Positions 15,355 to 22,841 of a DNA stretch of 64,000 nucleotides are shown here, piece by piece (the stretch's first letter is position 1; each line of letters starts with the position of its first letter). Source of the DNA: CADEDH01 sp965263455 (GTDB lineage: Bacteria; Actinomycetota; Acidimicrobiia; Acidimicrobiales; SZUA-35). The notes beneath the pieces were generated by a model. The model worked only from the letters and a program-made list of their open reading frames with translations, was not told the origin of the DNA and searched no databases. The position numbers were made by a program, and so were the translations under genes. The stretch lies in the NCBI GenBank assembly GCA_965263455.1, contig CBDHHN010000004.1, positions 1,612,001 to 1,676,000 on the forward strand, in the 5' to 3' direction.

Positions 15355-18300
15355 ATGACCGATCAAGCCTCCTCCCCTCGCCCCCAAGGCTCTTCGGCGT
15401 CCGAACCCGGACGTCAGGGCCCATCGGCCGACGCCGTGAACGGAAACGGAAACGGCGCTGGAAACGGCCACCGATCGGCCCAGCCGTCCGGCGGGTTCCC
15501 GGGTCATCCACCGTTCGAGCCCGGCGCGCCGGGCGAGGCCCTGTTCGACGAGGTCGTTGACACCGACGATCTCGACGCCCAGGTGGTCGAGGGGGAGTTG
15601 CTGGACGACGAGGACGACGAGGACGCACTCCCTGGCGATGTGGTCGACGCCGTGATCGTCGACGAGCCGTCGGAGTCCCCGCTGCCGCCGCCCATGCCTC
15701 CGCCCGGCTTCGACCTTTCGGCTCGGCCGTCGCCTGATCGACCTGCGACTCCCGGTCAGCCGCAGGTGACGGACGGCCGAGGCCCGGTCACCCAGCCGCC
15801 GCCCGGCCCGGCGGGCGATCCAAGCCAGGCCGCCAGGTCGACCGTCGATCTGGCCGCGGCGGCCCCACCCTCGGGCCCACCGAGCTCGGTCCCATCGAGT
15901 TCACCGCCGCCGTCGCCCTCGGCGCCGACCTCGCCGTCGACCTCGCCGTCGACCTCGCCGGCGGCCCCGGTCGGGTCGGCCGATGTGCCGACGGCACCCA
16001 CCGGCCCGGCGTCGGGTCCCGCTCCCGGCGGGGTTGGGTCGGTACCGACTCGACCCCAGGCCGAGCGGTCCTCGGCCGAGCAGCCCCCTACCCAGGGATC
16101 GCTGCTGCCGCCGTCGGGTGCCACCGGGCCCGGCGACCTGGCCGATGCCATGCCGCCGCCGTCGGCTGGAACGCCGACGATCGGGCCCGACCAGCAGGCC
16201 CCGGCGGAGCGCGCAGAGCCAGCCGAGACCACGGGGCGAAGCCGGGGATCCGGTATCGACGGCATCGGTCGGCTGTTCCGGGGTCGGTCCCGTTCCAAGC
16301 GAACCGGCCAAACCGGCGAACAACCGGCCGCCACGGTCCCCACCGCGCCGACCGAACAACCTCCCGCCGCAACGGCCCCCACCGCACCAACGGCCCCACC
16401 TGCGCCGACCGAACAACCTCCCACCGCAACGGCCCCCACCGCACCAACGGCCCCCACCGCGCCGACCGAACAACCTCCCACCGCAACGGCCCCCACCGCA
16501 CCAACGGCCCCACCTGCGCCGACCGAACAACCTCCCGCCGCAACGATCCCCACCGCACCAACGGCCCCACCTGCGCCGAGCGAACAACCTCCCGCCGCAA
16601 CGGCCCCCACCGCGCCGAGCGACCGGCCGATGATGCCCGGCCCGGCCGACGAGGTCCGCATCGCCGCCCAACCGGTCGTCCCCAGGGCCGAGAGCCCGGA
16701 TCCCCGGCCCCAAGGACCGGACGCGACCACCGAGGCCCGGACGGGAGGGCCCGATCGACCGGCCGGTCCGCCCAGCATCGACGATCTGCTGCCACCGCCC
16801 TCGAACCGGCTGGAGCCCCCGACCCCGACCGTCTCCCTGGGCCCGCGCCCGGCCGGGTCGGAGCCCTCGACGACCGGACCTCCGGACACTGCAATCGGGC
16901 GAGGCGCCCCCGGGCAGGTCCGCCCCGAGCCCCCCTCCCCCGACTCGGCGCCGGGTCCCGGTGCCGTCACCGGGCTCGGCGCCCTCCTCCCGGACCGAGA
17001 CCCCGTTCCGGGCGCGCCCGGACCGAGCGACACCGCCACCGGCCCCCGTCCCCGCCCCGGCACACCCCCGGCGCCCTCCGACACCCCCGGCCCTGGCACG
17101 CCACCTGCGTCGACCAGCCATACGGACTCGACCACGGCCGAAGCCGACCGTCCCGACAGGGATTCGCCGGCCCGGCCCAGCGGTCGGTCGACGCCAACCG
17201 CCGCCACCGGGCTCGGTCGCCCGGGTCCTGCGACGCCGTCGCCGTCGACGCCGTCGGCCTTCCCGCCAGGGCCCGCCTCGACACCCGGGCCACCGGCAAC
17301 CCCGCCAGGCCCCGGCATCGGCGGCCTCGGCCGTCCGGTGCAGTCGGCGGCCGATCCTCTCGACGATCTCCTCCCGCCCCCGGCCGCGCCATCGCCCGAT
17401 CCGGGCGTCCGGCCCGAGCCGGTCGACGATCCGGTCGCCGAAGCGGTCGGCACCCCGGACATCGCCGACGAGGCGGAGGCCCGCACACGGGCCGAGACCG
17501 CCCGGTCCTTCGGGTTCAGCGATCCGACGCCGCCGACCGGGCCCGACCGCCAGCTCCCCGGGCGGCCGCCCTCCCTTGTCGATGGTCCGGCATCGACTCC
17601 ACCGCCGCAACCGGGGCGCCCGGTCATCGCCGCCGAGCCTGTCGGTGCCACGTACGCGGCTCCGACCGATCCCGACGAGACCCACGGTGAGGATCCGGCC
17701 GACTACGACACGGCCCTCGTGGACGACCTGCTCGACGACGACCTCGTCGAGGACGAGCTCGCTTCCGGATTCGCGGACGATGTCACGGATGACATCACGG
17801 ACGATGTCGCGGGTGACATCACGGACGATGTCGCGGACGATGTCGACGAGCGCCTCCCGGAACCGGGTGTCGGCGTGGCCGACGGCCTCCAGGACGGCCG
17901 GGTCCCCGAGCGCCCGATGGACCCCGCCGACGCCGACCCGTACCCCGGCCCCCAGCCCCTGGTGGAACTCCGGCAGGTCGCTGGTCTCACGTCGGGCTCG
18001 ATCATGGAACTGGCGTCCGACACCTACGACTTCGCCGAAGGCGACCACTCGGTCGGATTCAGCCTCCAGGTGGAGCCGACCGGTCGGGTCGTCGTCGTGC
18101 CCGGATCGGTCGAGGCCCGGGTCGACGCCCTGCCCGTCACCGGTCCCACGGTCCTCGGTTCCGGGGTGCTCGACGTCGGCACCGCCCGGTTCATGGCCGA
18201 GTCCCAGCCGCCCCTCAGTCACAGCGAATGGGAGAGCCTGCGGCGCGACGCCGACGAACCGGACCCCGTGATCGAGGTGCCGGACGATCTGGAGGAGGCC

Positions 18301-19134
18301 CTGCAGGCGGCTGCGGCAAAGCGCAGTCGTCGCTCGAGCCGTCGGGACCAGGCGACCGCGGGCGAGCGGCGCCTGTGGGAGTTCACCGAGATGGTGCGTG
18401 AGGCCCGGTCGACGGTGGCGGAGCGCCTCCGCTTCCATCATCCCGACCCGGCCCAGCTGGCGTGGCGCATGGAGACCCAGGCCCCGACCTTCGCCGATCG
18501 ATCGTCGGCCCATCCGCTGTTCGCCCAGGTCGCCGTGATGGCGGCCGACGTGGCCTGGCTCCCCAGCTTCGACGACATCCACGCCATCCCCGAGGCCGTT
18601 GGCTACCGGCTCCAGCCGCTCCTGTCGCTGCCGTCGGTGCCGGTGGTGGCCGACCTGACCATGGGACCCCTCGGCATCGTGGGCAAGAAGCCGGCCGTCC
18701 TGGCCTGTGCCCGGCAGCTGATGCTGGCGCTCTACGCCGCCTCGACCGACGATCTACGCCTGCATCTGGTGACCTCCATCGAGCGTCGCGACGCCTGGAG
18801 TTGGGCCCGACCCGTCGCCCCGGTGGCTCCCCTGGCCCTCTCCGACCACGAGTTGTCGGTGGTCGTGGTCGACGGGATGGAGAACTTCGCCGATGCCGGG
18901 TTCACCCACGAGGACGCCCTCGAACGGCGGATCGGGGCCGTGATCCTGGCCGACGCCGTCGAGCACCTCCCCAACTACTGCGGGACGGTGCTGCAGATCG
19001 ACGCCGCCGGCACCGGCATCCTGACCAACCATCGAGGCGACATGATCCCGGGAACCCCGGTCGGGGTCACCGGTTCCGTGGCCGCCGATCTGGCCGACGG
19101 CCTCGTGCCGCTGGTCCGGGCCCGGCGTCACTGA
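15355..19134 (+). CDS. Giant Pro/Thr/Ala-rich protein with FHA-like and truncated FtsK/EccC-like C-terminus
   Basis: This 1259-residue protein has no family name I recognise. Residues 1-860 are low-complexity and rich in Pro, Ala, Thr, Ser and Gly with acidic blocks; they hold tandem 19-residue repeats near 334-420 and an acidic V/I-T/A-D-D repeat near 808-832. From about 867 an FHA-like segment (QPLVELRQVAGLTSGSIMEL) begins, then a helical region with RRLWEFTEMVREARSTVAER. Residues 1093-1259 resemble the first, usually degenerate ATPase module of actinobacterial FHA-FtsK/SpoIIIE and EccC proteins (VPVVADLTMGPLGIVGKKPA, then DDLRLHLVTS and WSWARPVAP), but the walker loop lacks GKS/T and the later motor modules are missing. 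No signal peptide or TM helix is evident. I infer a cytoplasmic scaffold derived from a translocase. A TACAGT hexamer at 15295-15300 may be its promoter. Confidence 0.7.
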   Translation: MTDQASSPRPQGSSASEPGRQGPSADAVNGNGNGAGNGHRSAQPSGGFPGHPPFEPGAPGEALFDEVVDTDDLDAQVVEGELLDDEDDEDALPGDVVDAVIVDEPSESPLPPPMPPPGFDLSARPSPDRPATPGQPQVTDGRGPVTQPPPGPAGDPSQAARSTVDLAAAAPPSGPPSSVPSSSPPPSPSAPTSPSTSPSTSPAAPVGSADVPTAPTGPASGPAPGGVGSVPTRPQAERSSAEQPPTQGSLLPPSGATGPGDLADAMPPPSAGTPTIGPDQQAPAERAEPAETTGRSRGSGIDGIGRLFRGRSRSKRTGQTGEQPAATVPTAPTEQPPAATAPTAPTAPPAPTEQPPTATAPTAPTAPTAPTEQPPTATAPTAPTAPPAPTEQPPAATIPTAPTAPPAPSEQPPAATAPTAPSDRPMMPGPADEVRIAAQPVVPRAESPDPRPQGPDATTEARTGGPDRPAGPPSIDDLLPPPSNRLEPPTPTVSLGPRPAGSEPSTTGPPDTAIGRGAPGQVRPEPPSPDSAPGPGAVTGLGALLPDRDPVPGAPGPSDTATGPRPRPGTPPAPSDTPGPGTPPASTSHTDSTTAEADRPDRDSPARPSGRSTPTAATGLGRPGPATPSPSTPSAFPPGPASTPGPPATPPGPGIGGLGRPVQSAADPLDDLLPPPAAPSPDPGVRPEPVDDPVAEAVGTPDIADEAEARTRAETARSFGFSDPTPPTGPDRQLPGRPPSLVDGPASTPPPQPGRPVIAAEPVGATYAAPTDPDETHGEDPADYDTALVDDLLDDDLVEDELASGFADDVTDDITDDVAGDITDDVADDVDERLPEPGVGVADGLQDGRVPERPMDPADADPYPGPQPLVELRQVAGLTSGSIMELASDTYDFAEGDHSVGFSLQVEPTGRVVVVPGSVEARVDALPVTGPTVLGSGVLDVGTARFMAESQPPLSHSEWESLRRDADEPDPVIEVPDDLEEALQAAAAKRSRRSSRRDQATAGERRLWEFTEMVREARSTVAERLRFHHPDPAQLAWRMETQAPTFADRSSAHPLFAQVAVMAADVAWLPSFDDIHAIPEAVGYRLQPLLSLPSVPVVADLTMGPLGIVGKKPAVLACARQLMLALYAASTDDLRLHLVTSIERRDAWSWARPVAPVAPLALSDHELSVVVVDGMENFADAGFTHEDALERRIGAVILADAVEHLPNYCGTVLQIDAAGTGILTNHRGDMIPGTPVGVTGSVAADLADGLVPLVRARRH
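16354..16617 (+). repeat. 57-bp tandem repeat (four full units plus a partial)
   Basis: Units begin with GAACAACCTCC at 16354, 16411, 16468, 16525 and a partial copy at 16582. Each full unit is 57 bases and encodes 19 residues starting EQPPxAT(A/I)PTAPTAP. The copies differ at only a few positions, and all are in frame within the disordered region of the giant protein. Confidence 0.92.
17774..17850 (+). repeat. Degenerate 12-bp acidic repeat
   Basis: Repeats of the type GACGATGTC-ACG / GACATC-ACG encode alternating V-T-D-D, I-T-D-D, V-A-G-D and V-A-D-D tetrapeptides in the giant protein, giving a strongly acidic patch just upstream of its FHA-like segment. Confidence 0.8.
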
Positions 19135-19166
19135 CCGACACCGGCCCCGGGCCCATCAACGGGCGA

Positions 19167-20342
19167 TCAGCCCTTGCCTTTGACCGGGAGACCGACCTTG
19201 GCCTCGGGGTTGGCCCAGTCGGGCCACCGCTCGCGGCTCTTGGCCGCCAGCTTGTGCATCAGGGCGATGGCGCCCGGGTCGTCGTCCCCGGGACGGGTCT
19301 CGATCACCCCGTCGTTGATCATGGCCTCGATGATGGCCCGGCCCAGGTCGGTCCGGACGATGGTGAGGGTCCAGTCGGTCAGCTCGCCGATGCCGCCGGT
19401 GGAGATGTCGGCGTGCTCGGCGGCGAAGTCGGGGCAGTGGTTGCAGCCCTCGCGGGTCCAGGCGTGGCACTCCTTGAGGTTGATCTCGTGGTAGTCGCCG
19501 TTGCGCATCCAGACCTGGAACACGCCCTTGATGTTCATCTTGACGATGTCCTCCTTGGCCAAGCCGTACTTGAGCCAGAAGAGGTCGTCGAACAGGGAGT
19601 CGTCGAAGCTCTTGGAACACAGGAGCCCGATGTTGAGCTTGATGGGGCGTGACACCTTGCCGACCCGGCGGTGCCACATGACCGGGGCGATGGAGGTCTG
19701 GCAGCTCATGCCGACCAGGGCCAGGTTCTCCAGGCCCTTCTCCTTGGCCTCGTCGAAGGCGATGGTGTTGGCCGAGTAGGTGTACCGACTACCGGCGCCC
19801 GCCAGCACCTCCTCGGCGTTGGTGGCCACGCCCGGAGTGGCCTTCCAGCCGCTGGCGCCACCCTCGAGCATGGAGACCAGGGCGCCGTCGATGATGCCGT
19901 TGTTCAGGCACCAGATCAGGATGGCCGAGACCAGTCCCCCGTCCTGGCCCGTCTCGAACACCTTGTCGTCGGCGGCCCGCACCAGGAGGATGTCCTTGTA
20001 GATGCCCGACAGCTCGTCGGATTCCCGGGTCCGGCCGAAGAGGTGTTCGTCGGCCTCGGTCTCCCAGTTCCGGAACCGGGGGCAGGCCCGGGTGCAGGAC
20101 GTGCAGCCCTTCTCGCCGTGGATGCAGTTGGCCAGGCCCAGCTCCTCCTCGAGGTGGAAGGGCTTGTAGGCGCCGGGTTCGTGCTTGTAGCCGATGACGT
20201 CGTGGGGGCAGGCGATCACACAGCCGGCGCAGCCCGTGCACAGGCCTGAGGTGATGACTTCGTCGTACAGCTCCTTCCACTGGAAGGTCCAGCGGTTGGA
20301 GGCGGGCTTGGACCCGGAGGGAGGTGCCGCGGCATCGGTCAT
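19167..20342 (-). CDS. FrhB/FdhB-like coenzyme F420 hydrogenase/dehydrogenase beta-subunit family protein
   Basis: A 391-residue iron-sulfur flavoprotein of the FrhB/FdhB_N plus FrhB_FdhB_C architecture. A ferredoxin-like motif CTGCAGCVIACP lies near residue 35 (C-x2-C-x2-C-x3-C-P), a second cysteine set CIHGEKGCTSCTRACP near residue 72, then the FrhB core with TGQDGGLVSAIL near residue 131 and LVGMSCQTSIAPVM near residue 213, and a late C-x-H-C set in CNHCPDF. Members oxidise or reduce F420, ferredoxin or similar carriers. It stands alone here, with no hydrogenase or formate dehydrogenase partner, so its electron partner is unknown. ATG 20342 is preceded by TACATT at leaderless spacing. It is convergent with the giant-protein gene. 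Confidence 0.86.
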   Translation of the reverse strand: MTDAAAPPSGSKPASNRWTFQWKELYDEVITSGLCTGCAGCVIACPHDVIGYKHEPGAYKPFHLEEELGLANCIHGEKGCTSCTRACPRFRNWETEADEHLFGRTRESDELSGIYKDILLVRAADDKVFETGQDGGLVSAILIWCLNNGIIDGALVSMLEGGASGWKATPGVATNAEEVLAGAGSRYTYSANTIAFDEAKEKGLENLALVGMSCQTSIAPVMWHRRVGKVSRPIKLNIGLLCSKSFDDSLFDDLFWLKYGLAKEDIVKMNIKGVFQVWMRNGDYHEINLKECHAWTREGCNHCPDFAAEHADISTGGIGELTDWTLTIVRTDLGRAIIEAMINDGVIETRPGDDDPGAIALMHKLAAKSRERWPDWANPEAKVGLPVKGKG

Positions 20343-20348
20343 GGCCCG

Positions 20349-20354
20349 AATGTA
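20349..20354 (-). promoter_or_regulatory. TACATT -10-like element for FrhB-like gene
   Basis: On the minus strand TACATT is followed by six bases (CGGGCC) and then the ATG at 20342. This fits a leaderless promoter; no ribosome site and no clear -35 box are seen. Confidence 0.5.
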
Positions 20355-20422
20355 GCTCCGGCCGGTCGGGGCCCGAAATACCGACACCGTGTCGGAGCGA
20401 CGTCAATCGGACGCCGACGACC

Positions 20423-20758
20423 TCAGAGCCCGGCTTCGGACACGAGGCAGTCGGCCATGTGCTCGGCCACCAACTCGGGTAGCGGGGCGAGGGCGTCGAG
20501 CCGGAGGTTGTCCTCGAGGCGGGCCAACTCGTCGATCTCGATGCTCTCGGCGATGCGGGACCACGTGCACTCGCAGACGTCGCGAACCAGCCGATCGTCG
20601 ACGGCGCCATTGGTGCAGGCGGCGAGGAAGGCGTCCCGGTTGGCCGGCGTGTAGGTGGCCGAGCTCGGCTCCTCCCGACCGCAGGCCGAGAGGGCGAAGC
20701 CGATGGCGAGGCTCACGACGAGTAGGACCGTCGTCCCCGTCCACCGCCGTGCCCACAT
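20423..20758 (-). CDS. Small lipoprotein, unknown function
   Basis: A 111-residue predicted lipoprotein that I do not recognise. It starts MWARRWTGTTVLLVVSLAIG and reaches a lipobox-like LSAC at residues 23-26, followed by a short Ser/Pro linker and a mostly helical domain with three further cysteines (ACTNGA, VCECTW and ADCLVSE). The C-E-C pair and the paired cysteines suggest disulfides outside the membrane. ATG 20758 was chosen over an upstream in-frame ATG (20785) because a TAGGAT hexamer sits 7 bases before it. It is divergent from nothing nearby: the next leftward start is the FrhB-like gene, 80 bases further on. Confidence 0.68.
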   Translation of the reverse strand: MWARRWTGTTVLLVVSLAIGFALSACGREEPSSATYTPANRDAFLAACTNGAVDDRLVRDVCECTWSRIAESIEIDELARLEDNLRLDALAPLPELVAEHMADCLVSEAGL

Positions 20759-20765
20759 GACCGGA

Positions 20766-20771
20766 ATCCTA
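20766..20771 (-). promoter_or_regulatory. TAGGAT -10-like element for the small lipoprotein gene
   Basis: TAGGAT on the minus strand is followed by seven bases and ATG 20758, another leaderless arrangement. It supports the shorter start of that gene. Confidence 0.5.
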
Positions 20772-20804
20772 GCCCCGACCGCCATCGGCCTCGCTCGGCT
20801 CCGG

Positions 20805-20996
20805 TCAGCGGCTGACCACCCTCACCCGAACGCCAACAACCGAGCCCGAGCAAACACCGCGTCGAGCATGTCCTCGGTCAGCTTGCCGGTGAAGTCCTCG
20901 TCAGCGGCTGACCACCCTCACCCGAACGCCAACACCCGAGCCCGAGCAAACACCGCGTCGAGCATGGGAGACAGCTTGCCGGTGAAGGTGTTCTGC
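20805..20996. repeat. Imperfect tandem duplication of the 3' end of the uracil-DNA glycosylase gene
   Basis: Two adjacent blocks beginning TCAGCGGCTGACCACCCTCA at 20805 and 20901 are nearly identical for about 65 bases, then differ by a short substitution and 3-base indel, and agree again over CAGCTTGCCGGTGAAG. The right copy is the genuine gene end; the left copy is a remnant with its own in-frame stop. Confidence 0.9.
20822..20897 (-). pseudogene. Remnant C-terminus of a second uracil-DNA glycosylase allele
   Basis: Read on the minus strand this fragment gives EDFTGKLTEDMLDAVFARAR followed by LLAFG and a stop, paralleling TFTGKLSPMLDAVFARARVLAFG of the intact gene immediately upstream. It has several substitutions and one extra residue, so it is a diverged sister sequence rather than a perfect copy. 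It has no start codon of its own. The simplest reading is that a partial gene duplication, or replacement of the gene by a related allele, left the old 3' end behind. Confidence 0.72.
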
Positions 20997-21622
20997 TGGG
21001 AGACGTGGTAGCTGCAGATGACGATCCGCCCCCGGGGGTCGGGCACCTCCACCCCGTGGCCGAATCGAGGCCGGGGCCGGATGCCGAGATGGCGGCACAG
21101 GGCCTGGTAGCCGAACTGGCCGAGGACCACGAACACGGCGGGGTCGACGGCTTCGAGTTCCCGGGCCAGGAACGGGGCGCAGGTGTCCCGCTCGGCCGGG
21201 GTCGGCTTGTTCGCCGGCGGCGCGCACTTGACCGGCGAGGTGATGAGCGCCCCGGTGAGTTCGAGGCCGTCGTCGATCCGCTCGCTCGTCGGCTGGTTGG
21301 CGAATCCGGCCCGATGCAGGGCCCGATAGAGCCAGTCCCCGGACCGGTCGCCGGTGAACATACGACCGGTCCGGTTGGCACCGTGGGCGGCAGGCGCCAG
21401 ACCGACGACCACGACCTTGGCCTCGGGGTCGCCGAAGGCGGGGACGCCGCGGCCCCAGTAGTCGTCGTCGGCGTAGGCCGCCCGCTTCTCCCGCGCCACC
21501 TGCTCCCGCCACGCCACGAGCCTGGGGCAGGCCCGGCAATCCGCCACCTCGCGGGCGACGAGCGACAGCGGCGACGGATCCGGGCTGGACGGCGACCGGT
21601 CGGACGGGGGGACAGAGGGCAC
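20918..21622 (-). CDS. Family 5-like (UdgB) uracil-DNA glycosylase
   Basis: A 234-residue uracil-DNA glycosylase of the family 4/5 superfamily, which excises uracil and other deaminated bases. The Fe-S cysteines are visible: CRACPRL near residue 29, the CAPP motif near 130 and CAPFL near 145. The catalytic motif 1 reads VVVGLAPAAHGANRTGRMFT; the Ala-Ala after GLAP, rather than Gly-Glu-x-Pro-Gly, points to family 5. The ligand-contacting SYHVSQQNTFTG lies near residue 205. I chose GTG 21622 because TACGGT precedes it by 7 bases, while the longer ATG at 21658 would overlap the divergent gene's start. The stop is at 20918, with a second copy of the tail beyond it. Confidence 0.88.
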   Translation of the reverse strand: MPSVPPSDRSPSSPDPSPLSLVAREVADCRACPRLVAWREQVAREKRAAYADDDYWGRGVPAFGDPEAKVVVVGLAPAAHGANRTGRMFTGDRSGDWLYRALHRAGFANQPTSERIDDGLELTGALITSPVKCAPPANKPTPAERDTCAPFLARELEAVDPAVFVVLGQFGYQALCRHLGIRPRPRFGHGVEVPDPRGRIVICSYHVSQQNTFTGKLSPMLDAVFARARVLAFG

Positions 21623-21651
21623 GGTGGCAACCGTAGATACGGTGGAGTGCG

Positions 21652-22296
21652 ATGGCACGCTCCGCTTCCCGCAAGCCGACCACGATCCTGCTCGTCCGCC
21701 ACGGCCGCACGCCCACGACGGGCAAGGTCCTCCCCGGGCGGGCCAAGGGCCTGCACCTGTCGGACGAGGGTCTGGCCCAGGCCGAACGGGCGGCCGAGCG
21801 CATCACCGCCCTGAAGAAGGTCGGGGCCGTCTACGCCTCGCCCATGGAACGGACCAAGGAGACGGCGGCTCCCATCGCCAAGGCTCTGGGGCTTCGGGTG
21901 CGATCCAATCGAGGCCTCCTCGAGGCCGACTTCGGGGCCTGGACCGGCCGCAATCTGAAGGACCTTATGAAGCTGGCCGAATGGAAGCAGGTCCAGAGTT
22001 ACCCCAGCGGGTTCCGCTTCCCCGAGGGTGAATCGTTCCCCGAGATGCAGCAACGGATCGTCGGCGCCCTCGGCAACATCGTCGAGGAGCACCCGGGCGA
22101 GACCGTGGTCGCCGTGTCCCACGCCGACCCCATCAAGGCCGCCGTGGCCCATGCCATGGGCACCCACCTCGACCTGTTCCAGCGGATCGTGGTCGGGCCG
22201 TGCTCGATCACGGCCATCACCTACACACCGGGCGGCCCCATCGTGCTCGGGGTCAACTCGATGGGGGACGATCTCACCCAGTTGGTACCGAGCTAG
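21652..22296 (+). CDS. MSMEG_4193-type histidine phosphatase (phosphoglycerate mutase superfamily)
   Basis: A 214-residue member of the histidine phosphatase superfamily. The catalytic RHG is in TTILLVRHGRTPTTGKVLPG at residue 16, the second arginine in YASPMERTKETAAPIAKAL near 62, the glutamate in LLEADFGAWTG near 87, and the second histidine in VVAVSHADPIKAAVAHAMG near 160. It belongs to the group that in actinomycetes is followed by DUF3090 and an SCO1664-type protein, exactly as here (gaps of 3 and 5 bases), so these form one operon. The substrate of this group is not known to me. ATG 21652 lies 12 bases after a TAGATA hexamer. Confidence 0.9.
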   Translation: MARSASRKPTTILLVRHGRTPTTGKVLPGRAKGLHLSDEGLAQAERAAERITALKKVGAVYASPMERTKETAAPIAKALGLRVRSNRGLLEADFGAWTGRNLKDLMKLAEWKQVQSYPSGFRFPEGESFPEMQQRIVGALGNIVEEHPGETVVAVSHADPIKAAVAHAMGTHLDLFQRIVVGPCSITAITYTPGGPIVLGVNSMGDDLTQLVPS

Positions 22297-22299
22297 GCA

Positions 22300-22836
22300 A
22301 TGAACGAGTCGTACGAGTTCCGCAACGTCACCCACTTCACCGCCGGGGCCGAGGGCGAACCGGGCCAGCGGGTGTTCTTCCTCCAGGTCGGAGACGAGAC
22401 CGGTCACGTCTCGGTCAAGGTGGAGAAGCAGCAGGTCCGGGCCCTGGCCCAGTTCCTGCGCAGCGTGCTCGACGACCTGCCCTCGCCCCAGCACGTGAAC
22501 GACCAGCCCGTCCCCCTGCGTGAGCCCGCCATCCCCGAGTGGGTGGTGGGCCACATCGCCGTCGGCGTCATGGAGTCCGACGCCGAGGTCGTGCTGGTGG
22601 TCGACGAGTTCGTGCCCGACGAGGACGAGGACGAGGACGACGACGAGGCCGAAGCCGAGATCGACCTCTTCGACACACCTCCCGACGGTGGCCGGATCCG
22701 GGCCCACATCGACGTGACCCAGGCCGCCCGCTTCATCGTCACCTCCGAGGCGTTGATGAGCCAGGGCCGACCCCCCTGCCGTCTGTGCGGGCAGCCGCTC
22801 GATCCGACGGGACACGCCTGCCCTCGGCTGAACTGA
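22300..22836 (+). CDS. DUF3090 family protein
   Basis: A 178-residue protein of the DUF3090 family (Rv2134c-like), function unknown. It begins NESYEFRNVTHFTAGAEGEP and contains RVFFLQVGDETGHVSVKVEK near residue 30, both typical of the family. An acidic run of Asp/Glu spans residues 106-122 between two conserved blocks, and the C-terminus carries a zinc-ribbon-like set CRLCGQPLDPTGHACPR, with C-x2-C and H-x-C. It lies 3 bases after the phosphatase gene and 5 bases before the SCO1664-type gene. This strict linkage in actinobacteria suggests that the three act in one process. Confidence 0.9.
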   Translation: MNESYEFRNVTHFTAGAEGEPGQRVFFLQVGDETGHVSVKVEKQQVRALAQFLRSVLDDLPSPQHVNDQPVPLREPAIPEWVVGHIAVGVMESDAEVVLVVDEFVPDEDEDEDDDEAEAEIDLFDTPPDGGRIRAHIDVTQAARFIVTSEALMSQGRPPCRLCGQPLDPTGHACPRLN

Positions 22837-22841
22837 GACCC

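Noticed and set aside
16354..16617. Possible CRISPR-like array of regular repeats
   Set aside because: Repeats are contiguous with no unique spacers, in frame with a protein, and no cas genes are present.
15901..18582. Long antisense open frames through the giant protein gene
   Set aside because: They come from the same GC-rich repeats. Only the plus-strand frame has a coherent C-terminal domain and a reasonable start.
15355..19134. A type VII secretion locus
   Set aside because: Only a partial EccC/FtsK-like module occurs; no WXG100 proteins, EccB/D/E or mycosin genes are nearby.
20805..20996. Insertion-sequence ends or attachment sites
   Set aside because: The repeats are coding duplicates of the glycosylase tail; there is no transposase or integrase and no terminal inverted repeats.
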